Part shown: positions 21,101-30,262 of the stretch, in pieces | How positions within the stretch are numbered: the stretch's first letter is position 1 | How the letters are laid out: each line of letters begins with the position of its first letter | Assembly (NCBI GenBank): GCA_031216445.1 | Contig: CM062209.1 | Location: forward strand, 28,397,001-28,461,000 | Origin: Lateolabrax maculatus | Taxonomy: Eukaryota > Chordata > Actinopteri > Acropomatiformes > Lateolabracidae | Reading direction: 5' to 3' | DNA length: 64,000 nt | Program-made: the position numbers and the translations under genes | The notes under the pieces: generated by a model | Database searches by the model: none | What the model saw: only the letters and a program-made list of their open reading frames with translations | Told to the model about the DNA's origin: nothing

Positions 21101-23605
21101 ATTCCATGACATCGGTCGCAGGGTTACTGGGGTCACTGAGGATGGTCAGGGCCTTTTCAACCCACCCACTGACTAACCACTACACGTCTGAGAGTTATAG
21201 TTGTGGTCAGAAACAGCGGTTACAGCTGAGCTGAATGAGGGGCAGAGTCTGAAGTCAAAATCAGGCGTGGGAGACTCACACACACACACACACACACTCA
21301 ACACATATTTCCCCTTTCACACTTTCTCTTACATTTCATACAAAATTACTTCAGATGACCTGTATAACTTGCACGCTCTTTTTGAGGCCACACACGTGCA
21401 ACGATTACATTTGAGCCCCATGTACAGACAACAGCAGCAAACCATTATTTATTATTTTACTGGATGAGTTGATGTTCTGTATGGAATTCAGTTTACACTA
21501 AATACAACAAAAACTCGGGCAAACTGGCTGCAAACCTGGATGGGGCTCGTTTGGTTCTGAGGCTGGATAGAGTAGGATTGAAGGTGGGGGAGAAGGAGCT
21601 ATGCAGGAAATGTTCAGGAGGTAGAAGTAAGCTGACTTCTAATGACTCTGCCAGACCTGCAGGATCTCTGGAGGGTCACCTCCAGCACCATCTACAATAC
21701 ACCGGACAGTTTCTCTGAGCTCTGAACCTCTTCCCCTCAAACAGTTCGGACTGGGATCACCAATGTTGCAAAGAATGATCTTTTGTCTGGAAATGTCAGC
21801 ATCTTGACACAGGACAAGAAATAGGAAAATCTCGGATTGACTGACTGAATTCAGCAAATACTGCAGACATGCTCATTTGCATTATAAACACCTTCTAGTA
21901 GTAACATCTTTACAAAATAAATAAAAACATTCAAATTAAATATGTGACTTTTAAGGTGTTTTTTTTTTTTGATTGTACAAATTAATCCTAATTGTAAAAA
22001 TTGATGAAAATAATAAGAATACATTTTTTTTTTAATTAAAATGTAAAAGTAAAATAGTATACATTTGTGATAAGGACAGACCAACAATTCCATGCTGAAA
22101 TTTAATCAAACCCGGAATTTCCATTTGCCTGAAGGACAATCAAGTGCACAAAGTGAAAGATTTTTCTTCAGGTCAAGTGACGTGAATTGAATAAACTAAG
22201 GCAGCATAAAATAAATCCAGATTATTATTTGCACCAGTGCGAAATTTCAAGAAAAAAACTGACATATTTTGAAAAACAAACCTCTTAAAATGAATAAAAA
22301 AACAAATTAAATGGATCCCTTAACACTTTTAAAAGACGTCGGGTTTTAGAGGAGGATTTCTTTTAGTGTATGGTATCACCCAAATCCGTGTCTTCATTAA
22401 ATTTCAGGGCTTCTCTTACCATGCACATCTCCATCCTCGGCCATGGCGTTGATCTTTTTGTTGGGCAGGACCTGCACATGCTTGCCGCTGGTCCGGCTGT
22501 ACAGCTGGTAGACCCGGATCAACCTGCGGCTCACGCGGTCCGTCACTTTGCTCTGCTCGCTTACATGCTGCGTGAAATTAGGCGGGGACTGATTGGTTAC
22601 CTGTCAGAAATTAGATGTCATCACAATTATCAGTATGTGTACATTTGTCTTTATTTATGTTTAACTGATAAACTGTGAAAGGGGGAGAAAGGATCAGTAC
22701 TGAGAGTGAAGCCAATCGTGCGTCTTTTGGTTTCTGCAGGAAATGTTTTCAACCCTTAAACAGAGTGAAAAGAAATCCCAACGCAACAACAGCTTGTTGT
22801 TGTTTTTTCTTGAGTGACAAGTGTAACAAGTCCCAGAGGAGCTGCTGCCAAATTAAATTAACAGCTTCCAGAAAAGACGCACGGTGTGATTACAGGTTGT
22901 GCGTACAGGAGAATGTGCGCCACAGCGCAAAGCAAAAACACTTGATGAACTTTATTTCTCATTCTTCATTATCTGAACTAACAGAAAATCTACTTTAACT
23001 TCATACTAAGTCGGTGTTTTCATTTCTCTTTCACTTCGATCCCTCTCTCCGCTGTGATGGAATGGCTGCTGCTGACGGAAACATTGGCCTTGGTTCCTTT
23101 GAACCCCACGACATTTTTCACAAGACTTGCAAGCATTTCCCTCTGCCCCGATACCCCGTCTGTGCCCGCGCGTCCTGTGCCAGGGCCGGTATGTTCATCT
23201 GCAACCTGCCAGCAGGCCGCGCACCCCGCTGCCCGTCGCACCGTGGGAGCCATCCGATATTGTTGTATCACATAATGTTATGATGATCCCTCACCTTTCT
23301 TCCTCTCGCGATTATTGCACCGTGCATCACAAGATTGGACTGCTATCTGTTTTAGACATCTTTTTTTAGCTCATCCTAATTTTAGCGCCCAAAATGAATA
23401 AAGGGAACATTCTAAAACATTGATATGAGAATAAATAAAAACAGCGACATACCTGAGCATAGTAGCAAAATGCAAATAAGTGTAGAAACCTGCAAAAAAG
23501 AAGAATAACATGCATTAAGTTACTTCGGAGCCGCGTGAATGAAGAGTGGAAGTGAGGGAGGAAAAGCACTCACAGATAGCTAAGTCTTGATGGGATGGAT
23601 CGCAT
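17823..23605 (-). CDS. fgf8a: Fibroblast growth factor 8, complete coding region in five exons
   Basis: FGF8 is a secreted ligand for FGF receptors, central to midbrain-hindbrain, limb/fin, heart and somite patterning. Exons on minus: 23574-23605, 23453-23489, 22420-22600, 20268-20374, 17823-18107; all junctions are GT-AG and the join is open for 213 residues. Residues 1-23 are the hydrophobic signal peptide (MRSIPSRLSY then FLHLFAFCYYAQ). Residues 24-83 include NFTQHVSEQSKVTDRVSRR and GKHVQVL, and 84-119 KLIVETDTFGSRVRIKGAE and GFYICMN. The last exon gives CIFTEIVLENNYTALRNA, the heparin-binding GRPRKGSRTRQHQREVHFMK and the fish-type tail RTKRTRYSSER. N-glycosylation sequons include NFT and NYT. 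Length is close to zebrafish Fgf8a (about 210). Linkage to fbxw4 and slc2a15 favours the a paralogue; fgf8b is the alternative. FGF17 and FGF18 are excluded by the N terminus and tail. Confidence 0.97.
18108..20267 (-). other. fgf8a: fgf8 intron 4
   Basis: 2.16 kb with donor GTGAGG at 20267 and acceptor at 18108-18109. It holds CA tracts (about 18218-18230, 18819-18834), a perfect hairpin (18996-19039) and otherwise unique AT-rich DNA. No exon seen; frames such as 18554-18985 (+) show no known motif. Confidence 0.85.
18996..19039. repeat. Perfect 19-bp hairpin with 6-base loop
   Basis: GCTGTTATATGATGGTGTG at 18996-19014 is exactly complementary to 19021-19039, separated by TGTTAA. It lies in fgf8 intron 4. 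Too short for a usual microRNA precursor. Confidence 0.98.
20268..20374 (-). CDS. fgf8a: fgf8 coding exon 4 (107 bases)
   Basis: Acceptor TTCCTTAG, donor GTGAGG; 107 bases, the size I recall for this exon in vertebrate FGF8. The two first bases complete an alanine codon; it then encodes KLIVETDTFGSRVRIKGAE, GFYICMN and GKLIGK, the first beta-strands of the FGF core. Confidence 0.97.
20375..22419 (-). other. fgf8a: fgf8 intron 3
   Basis: 2.0 kb with donor GTAAGA at 22419. It has a CA microsatellite at about 21278-21297 and AT-rich runs near 21960-22060. A unique GC-balanced patch at about 21630-21800 has no coding sense I can support. No exon seen. Confidence 0.85.
22420..22600 (-). CDS. fgf8a: fgf8 coding exon 3 with internal alternative acceptor
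   Basis: 181 bases from acceptor TTCTGACAG (exon starts at 22600) to donor GTAAGA. Encodes residues 24-83: VTNQSPPNFTQ, HVSEQSKVTDRVSRR, LIRVYQLYSRTSGKH, KKINAMAEDGDVH. A second acceptor, TTCACGCAG, 33 bases into the exon would start it at 22567 and remove VTNQSPPNFTQ exactly, in frame. This equals the FGF8b (long) versus FGF8a (short) isoform choice known in vertebrates; FGF8b binds receptors more strongly. Confidence 0.97.
22601..23452 (-). other. fgf8a: fgf8 intron 2, with a GC-rich open segment
   Basis: About 850 bases between the signal-peptide exon and the first mature-protein exon. 23020-23271 is GC- and CpG-rich and open on the minus strand for 83 codons. In mammals the alternatively used exon 1C lies at this position. 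See findings for the case for and against an exon here. Confidence 0.8.
23453..23489 (-). CDS. fgf8a: fgf8 coding exon 2 (37 bases, exon 1B of mammals)
   Basis: A 37-base micro-exon between acceptor CTTTTTTGCAG and donor GTATGT. Its first base completes a leucine codon and it then encodes FLHLFAFCYYAQ, the end of the signal peptide. The size and the phase-0 end match mammalian FGF8 exon 1B. Confidence 0.97.
23574..23605 (-). CDS. fgf8a: fgf8 first coding exon (exon 1A of mammals)
   Basis: 32 coding bases from ATG at 23605 (context CCAACATGC) to a perfect GTGAGT donor, phase 2. Encodes MRSIPSRLSY plus two bases. The N terminus matches the conserved fish form M-R-x-IPSRLSY. Confidence 0.96.
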
Positions 23606-24340
23606 GTTGGATGGAGGTGAAAACTCTTCCAGTTAATTCTGACCAGGATCCTTTCAGAGCGCCACAGTCCCGCTGATTTCGTTTGGAGTCAAACAATCAA
23701 GTCCAAAGATTTCACTGAAATCCACAAAAAGGTCAGAGGTGCTGACAGAGGGGTTCATGCATGCACAGCCGACACGGTCCTCATCAAATCCAGTTTGTGT
23801 CACAGCCAAACTCCGGCTCCGCTCAAATAGTTGAATATAAGTGATGAATGATAGTTTCTCGTTCAAATAACGAGTGTTTGTGTCAGAAGGCTACGCAAAG
23901 TCTAAGTGCACTTGCAGAAGCAGATATGTGCGTTGAAGTTTTGGGGAAAGCGCTGCAGGGTTTTTTTCGTCCTGTCAGATTCTTCCTCCTGGTTTGTTAA
24001 TCCCCGTGGTACTCTGCGGCCTTCAGGTGTGTGAGTGAGTGAGAGATCCCGCTGTAGAGGAGACTGGGTTGGCTCGGGCTCCTCAGTGTTCACACAGTGG
24101 CTCGATGCTGCTGCTCCCCTCGGTTGTGGCAGGACTGCAGGCTGGTCGCTCCTTCTCTCCTCTCTCTTCTCCCATCCCACACGCTCCCGTGTCAAACCTC
24201 TCGCTCTGTGCTCACACACCCCCGATTAAAATGGCAGGCTGATCTGCTAAGAACAAGCCCCCTTTTCTGCAGAACAAAAGCGGACAGCCCTGTCCCCATT
24301 CTCCCCTCCCTCCCCCCTTGATTTAAAACATCTCCACCTG
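23606..24340 (-). promoter_or_regulatory. fgf8a: fgf8 5' UTR and proximal promoter region
   Basis: Upstream of the start codon on the minus strand, moderately CpG-rich, especially about 23920-24230. A TTTTAAATC stretch (minus; plus 24320-24331) is a weak TATA-like candidate. Frames here on either strand (for example 23902-24219) carry no known domain and are taken as UTR or promoter. The transcription start is not determined. Confidence 0.55.
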
Positions 24341-24357
24341 AGGAGCGATCCACACTT

Positions 24358-24358
<1 letters not shown>

Positions 24359-24405
<47 letters not shown>

Positions 24406-24415
24406 GGGGGGGGGG
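24359..24415. repeat. GT microsatellite (22 units) followed by 13 G
   Basis: 44 bases of GT then an uninterrupted G run, about 750 bases upstream of the fgf8 start codon. Likely length-variable. Same composite as 12353-12405. Confidence 0.98.
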
Positions 24416-26273
24416 TGGTCATCGAGGAGGAGCCTGGGCTGCCCTGTGCGCACTGCCACCACAACTCTGTTAAAAAAACACTAGAATACAAAATGACTGC
24501 CTCTCATCATCATGATACACAGTTGTGTTTGGGATGAACGGTCAGCAGTAACCTGATGGCCCCCTGCTCTTCCCTCCTCTTGTCACGGCCATAATACTCT
24601 TACTTACATAATACTTTTCCAGTTTTCGGATGTACTCTGTGGAGCTGGAGCTGCTCAGCTTTGTGTATTGACAGAGCTAAGTGTGAGACATATTAAAAGG
24701 ATTACAGGCGATTAGCGCCCCCCCCCCATAAAGTAAAGAGAGTTGCTTTTTCTCCTCTTAAAGGTTTAACTCAAATGCAGAGGCAAACAGGCTTTTGGAG
24801 ACTTATTCATGGTTTATCCAAAGTAATACATGAACTTCTGGAAAGCATAGCTGCTGAACATCAAATCATTAAGAAGAAGTACAGGGCAGTGGGCTATGGG
24901 ACATTCACACCTGACAGCCTGGTCAATGTTTTAAATAGGCCCATTTGGTTTTTGACATAAAGGGTGCCCCACATTAATTATCTGCAAACCACACCTTTTT
25001 ATTATAGAACAGCCATTGAAAAAGACCATTATCAGTTAGACTTTATTGATTGACTTAACCATTAATTACACTGCTCAGTATCGGCCACAACAAGGACACA
25101 GAAACCCAGCACAGTCTGATTGATAAACATCATTTAAGGTGTCATTAAATTAGCTGGAAAGGATTGAGATTGCCCATTGAGAAATCACCAGGCTCTGTTT
25201 GTAGTGTAAAAGAAGGTCATCCTGCAGAGTTCCCCTTCTACTCAAGGACCTGCAGCAGACAGGGAGCAAACAAAAGGTTGAATCTTTTTTATTAGCAAGA
25301 GTTTCTTTAGGGTTGACTTGAAAGACTGCAGAAAAAAATAATATTTGCTTTGATACATCTTGTTAAGACACATTAGAGCCTCACCATGCCTCAACCTTCC
25401 TACATCAGAGAAGATGGTTTCACAGTCAGCCTGTCATACACTGTTACGCCACCAGTGGGCGCTCCAGCGAAGATGATTAGGTGTAGCCTGAGTCAGTCGC
25501 CCCCAGTCCTTGATGGTGTAATATGACAGTTTAAAAGACAGCGTGGAGCAGTGAATGGAGCTCTCCTCTGTTTGTATCACATGCTGGAGTCACTTCATCT
25601 GTTATCTGCTCCACTGACAGGCTTCATGTTGTCAGATGGTTTGTTTTTCTGTTTCCTTCCCTCCCTCCCATTAGCATCTTCTGCTGTGTGTGTGTGCGCG
25701 TGTCTGTGTGTGTGTGAGGATACAAATTAAAAATGTAACCCCCATGTGAGACATGAAGTGGGTCAGTGTTAGTGTTTGACTAAAAACTATAATGAAAGTG
25801 TGTGTGTGTGTATGTGTGTGAGTGTTTATGTACATGTGTGTGATGAGCGGCAGGTAGCTGCCACTCTGTACCCTGGCTCAGGGTCTGTCTGCCCTCCCCT
25901 TAACCCCAGGAGCCCTGCATCCATCAGCAACCCTGCAGGGGGCTAACACCCTTCCCCCTCTGCTCCTACTCTCCCTCTCTCTTCTCTGTTCCTCCAGTCA
26001 TAACCAGAGCTCCACCAGTGTAGGGTTATGAATAACATATTTTTACAGTGAAAAAAATAAATAAACTCATATTTGACAATATTTATGCAAAATGTGTCAG
26101 TATTTTTATTCCTTCTGAATTATATTCTTGATACGCAGCAAACATCTCTAAAGAGCATTTGGACCATCATAAGACACTCAAATTTGAAGCTCAACACCTT
26201 TAAGCTCCCAGTGCTTTGCATGTTTTTACAGAAGTTACTTCCAACTATTTATGCTTTAAATACCTTATCTAAC
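24416..26273. promoter_or_regulatory. Unique DNA upstream of fgf8, candidate enhancers
   Basis: No gene. 24660-24720 holds TTGACAGAG (MEIS-like, 24668-24676), GGATTA (OTX-like, 24699-24704) and GATTAG. 25020-25230 holds TGATTGAC (25047-25054), ATTAATTA (25061-25068) and TGATTGAT (25117-25124). Ten C at 24718-24727. TG-rich tracts at about 25684-25715 and 25797-25845. The enhancer role is inference. Confidence 0.4.
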
Positions 26274-26281
26274 ATCATTCA

Positions 26282-26748
26282 GATAGCCTGGCATCGCCTG
26301 ACTAATTTGCAAACGTGTATTAGTCTGGAACCTCTCAGTTTATTTTTGATTTCCAAGGGGCGTTATCGACGGGTGGAGACAACCAATCAGAGCAACGAAA
26401 CGCTGTCCTGTCGGACGTTACGTACTGTCAGAAGTATGGCAAACACATATTTCTTAATATGTGATAACATATTTCTTATCAACATAACGTTGACATAACA
26501 TAATACTGACACTGTGGCCGGCCGCTGAACGTTCTGTATCCGGAGTGCCGTCTTGGATATTTACAAAGATACCTGAATGGTGCTCGTCTCTGTCAGTCAT
26601 TGCATTAAACCAGCCTCCTACTAGATAAACGCTTGTGATTGGTTAGCCCGATAAATGGCAAGGAAATCAGTTTGAATAGGAGAGGGGCCAGACGTATCTG
26701 CCAGAGCAAATGAAACATGACCTTGCAGATTCGTCTGGTTCCCAGGCT
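26282..26748. mobile_element. Non-autonomous DNA transposon with perfect 8-bp target duplication
   Basis: The element begins GATAGCCTGGCATCG and ends TTCCCAGGCT, giving an AGCCTGG inverted end. It is flanked on both sides by ATCATTCA (26274-26281 and 26749-26756). An 8-bp duplication fits hAT. Its right half matches 1-213. A 141-codon frame (26073-26498, +) that spans its left boundary is chance. Confidence 0.75.
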
Positions 26749-26756
26749 ATCATTCA

Positions 26757-27464
26757 TTGATTTCCATTAATTTTAGTTTAGTATAAAAATTGCAGCAACT
26801 TGAAAGTGGCTTGAGATTAAACTATAAACATCATATCTCTTTTTATTGTTTTTTTAAAGTTACATGATGGTTGTGTGGTAATACAATGTGAAGTGGAGAC
26901 TGATTTGAAAAGTCTGCACTTGAACTGATAGTAACTGATAGCAATGCAATCAGACACAAGGTGGAAAAATTCCAAGATCTGAACATTACAACATACTTTG
27001 AGATTTCTGCCTCCACCACAGTACAATGGAGGTTAGTGGAATTTAGTTTGTGGTGCTCGTAGTATTGAAATAATCGTAGTATCTTATTCTGGATAATCCA
27101 CAGGACACGCTAAAAGCTGTTTTGATTGGAACTATTTCTTCAGTAAAATGTATTTCCAATGAAATTTGTTCACAATGAAGTGCCACGTGACTGTCTTTCT
27201 AATAAATATCATCCTCCTTTCCTCGTCTAACTTCCCTTTGTTCAATTTACACCTCTATTTCCCTGATCATTCCTGCTTTGCATTCCAATGTGCAGCCATC
27301 TGCCACCTCACCTCCTCCCTCTGCTCTTCTCCCTTCATCATTTCTATCTATCGTCCCCTCCTTAAGCTGAGGTGGACTTTAGTTTCAAGGCATAGTGGGG
27401 ACTTGGGGGTGCTATAGCAACCCCTGGGTTTTTTAAAATGATTTTTAATTTGTAAATATACAGT
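26757..27464. repeat. Spacer with dispersed repeat at about 26990-27165
   Basis: 26990-27165 matches 13430-13680 (AGATTTCTGCCTCCAC start). The remainder to 27464 shows no gene; 27166-27417 is an open frame with no recognisable motif. Confidence 0.55.
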
Positions 27465-28512
27465 GGCCCGTAAAGCTCAACGCATTGTAACTTACGAAAA
27501 CTCATGCAAGTACAAAAAATACAAGCAAATTAAGAAAGAATTTTCATCAATTTGACAACACAACACAACACATTACACAACATAACACATTGCACACAGC
27601 ACAACACATTACAGAAACGCACTGCAATTACACTACACGCCAACGGAAATGTTTCCAGGGACACACTTGTTGTTGCTTGTATGTGACTCATGACGTTATT
27701 TGAGTCAGCTATCTGTCAGTGGTGTTGGAAAATGAGCTAAATGTTGCCTGTTTTGGATTATCTAAACATTGTGATCATAACAGCAGATATTTGCCGTTAA
27801 AGGTACAGTAGGTAAGATTGAGGAGAGTGGACTTTTCCTGAGAATTTGAAAGAGTACAACTTCCAGGTCCCCCCGCTACCACTACACGCATGGTAGTGCG
27901 CACAGCTCAATAGACCCAGTGCAGCTATGAATAGATGCCGTAAATTCTTCGCTACACAGCGCTCTCTGTCTGGTCACACTGAGATGGAGAAGCACCGCTG
28001 CCCGGTAGCAGTGAGGCTGCTGCAGTGACAAAAGAACGTACTGATCGAATCAGCAGAATATCAGCCGTAGATTGTCTGCTCCGCTTTTACTCACAGCGGG
28101 ACAGAGCATCTAGGGTCGATGAATCCACTCTTTTCTCACCGCAGTGTCACCTGTAGAAGGAGCGCTGCGGAGCAGATAATCTACTTTCTGGACTGCCTCT
28201 GGTAACAACAAGCACGTCCAGACATGTGCATCACTGTTAAGTTTCCTCTGGAAACACTTCTGTTGTTGTTTGGTGTAATTGCAGCGTGTTTCTGTAATGT
28301 GTTGTATTGTGTGCAATGTGTTATGTTGTGTGTAACGTGTTTTGTGCAATGCGTTGTGTTTTCTGTAATGTGTTGTGTGTAATGTGTTCTGTTTTCTGTA
28401 ATGTGTTGTGTTGTCAAATTGATGAGATGAAGATTGTTTTCTTAATTGGTTTGTTTTTTTTCTATTTGCATGTGTTTTCATAAGTTAAAGTGTATTGAGC
28501 TTTCAGGTGAAT
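27465..28512. mobile_element. DNA element with about 200-base terminal inverted repeats and a nested repeat
   Basis: The left arm (27465-27640, AAAGCTCAACGCATTGTAAC) and right arm (28270-28507, read on minus AAAGCTCAATACACTTTAAC) share the same order of blocks: ATGCAAG/ATGCAAA, AATTAAGAAA, CAATTTGACAACACAACAC, tandem ACACATTAC units, CTGCAATTACAC. The ACACATTAC units are a small minisatellite of different length in each arm. Inside lies another common fish repeat starting AAAGGTACAGTAGGTAAG (27799), related to 56070-56535. No transposase. Confidence 0.75.
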
Positions 28513-28789
28513 ACTATAATTTATCATTTGAAAATTAATAAATACATTAATAAAACAAATTATTTTTAGACACAAGGGAACATATTTCATTTGGAACCAG
28601 CATTTACCAACAGGTTCATTAACTGGTGAAATGCACCAGCATCTCCGATTCATCATGAAAGTGAAAGCGGCTCAAAAATAGCAAACATGCTTGAAGAGAA
28701 CATTCAGCGTTGGTGGAAAACCCGAAAAGTACATGAACACTGTGGTAGAATGCCTAGGCTATACAGCTAGCCAGGGGATCGTACAGTGA

Positions 28790-29112
28790 GGCCACAGGGT
28801 GGAAGTTGCTTGACATCCTCCCAGATCCATATTCTCTAGGTATGTTTATAATCTTTTTAGAGTTTTGTCATTCTGATTGTCCTGTCATTTTACGTTGACA
28901 CACAACCTTTATTGCTTGTCTGTCCACCCTGGGGGAGGGATCCCTCCTCTGTTGCTCCTCCTGAAGATTCTTTACTTGGGCGGGGGGAGCGTTTCCTTAC
29001 CCAAATCGCAGGTCTAAAATAGAGGGTGTCGGTTGTTGTACAGATTATGAAACCACTTGATTCAAATGTGGGATTTGGGATATTGGGCTATAAAATAAAA
29101 CTGACTTGGATG
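28790..29112 (+). mobile_element. CR1/L2-type LINE 3' UTR and tail
   Basis: Shares the order CCTCCCAGATCC, TGTCTGTCCACCCTGGGGGA, GGGATCCCTCCTCTGTTGC with 63390-63560 and ends in GGGCTATAAAATAAAACTG, the usual 3' tail form of these LINEs. No coding part is left. Confidence 0.75.
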
Positions 29113-29600
29113 GATGGAAGATCTCTGGATGATGAACCTTTATTGAGAATGATTTATATGGATCAACAACTACACAGGATTTGGCAAGATGGCACAAATG
29201 GCAGGCAGCCTGATGCAGCAGCTTTCTCTCTTCTTTTCTTGTTTTAATTTCTTGCATCTTTTTGGAGCCCATGATTGCTTACACCCACAACAAGCTCCTG
29301 GAATACCTGCTGGGAGGCGTTGTTCCGTCGGCACATATACCAGTGGAAATACAGGGACACTATCCCTGTTGCAGGAGAGCCACTCTGAATGTGAGAAAGG
29401 ATCGAGAGGACTGGACATTTAAACCTTTTAAACTTAAACTTCCATCGATCATTATGGGGAACATGAGGTCCCTCGCAGCACTCCCTGTCCTTAGACCTTC
29501 GATTTGGATAAGGACCCTTTGCAAAAGAAACAAATTGTTAGCAGACCCATACTTTGTAATTGGACAATTCTGTAGTAAAACTCAATAATTTCATTATTCA
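29113..29600 (+). mobile_element. LINE fragment, start of ORF2
   Basis: The frame 29262-29588 reads into KLPSIIMGNMRSLAALPVLR, which resembles the conserved LP-I-x-NVRSL start of fish LINE ORF2 before the endonuclease domain. The frame then drifts. A fragment of a different element from the LINE 3' end just upstream. Confidence 0.6.
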
Positions 29601-29819
29601 ATATATAAAAATCCAGGGTGCATCTAAAACCCTTCATTACCCTAACAATCATACATTAATAATTAAAACACAAAAAGTTTGTTTGGCTTACCAAGAGGGC
29701 ATGTGCACAGAAGTGATCACAGGAGCAGGAATGAATGCTGACACACCTGTGCTCCATGAGCCTCTTAAATGCTGAGGTGTTCTTACCTTTATAAGCCAAA
29801 TTATGTCTGGGACCTAGTG

Positions 29820-30262
29820 TCCCCCTTCTACATTATGTTACGTCGGTGGAAAAAGGCCATCTTGGTGATTTCTTTAATGTGCTGATCAAAAGAGAGGGTA
29901 TGTTCAAATATAACACCAAGATTCTTGGCTGTCAAACTTTGAGAAATCACACAGTTGTCAAGACTTACTGTTACTTGATCAAAGTGGTGTCTATGCCAAG
30001 AACGGGCATTCACGAGCATCTCAGTTTTATCAGAATTTAGGAGCTGAATGTGACTACCAGTTTTCACAGCAGATAAGAAGGCCTCTTAATCTGTAATTTG
30101 AGAAGAATCATCTGCCTTTACATGCACAGACAGCTGAGTATCATCAGCGTAGCAGTGGGAATTGGGAATATGCTGTGTATAATTTGGCCATGAGGTGAAA
30201 TATATAAATAGTAAGTAAAGGGCCAAGAACAGAGCCCTGAGGCACTCCATATTTCACATCGG
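29820..30262 (-). mobile_element. CR1/L2-type LINE reverse transcriptase fragment
   Basis: On the minus strand: VKYGVPQGSVLGPLLTIYI near 30250, then QLLNSDKTEMLVNARSWHRH, VTVSLDNCVISQSLTAKNLG and TLSFDQHIKEITKMAFFH. The same family as 62265-63300. Frameshifts separate the two blocks and the YADD region is eroded. Confidence 0.88.

Noticed and set aside
22370..22678. 102-codon plus-strand frame opposite fgf8 exon 3
   Set aside because: Antisense shadow of coding sequence with clear splice sites on the minus strand.
26073..26498. 141-codon plus-strand open frame
   Set aside because: It spans the boundary of a DNA transposon, has no known motif and no exon structure.
28280..28410. CRISPR-like tandem repeats
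   Set aside because: Units are contiguous and degenerate with no unique spacers, in a vertebrate genome.
28110..28481. Thr/His/Asn-rich repetitive open frame
   Set aside because: Translation of the ACACATTAC minisatellite in an inverted-repeat arm, not a protein gene.
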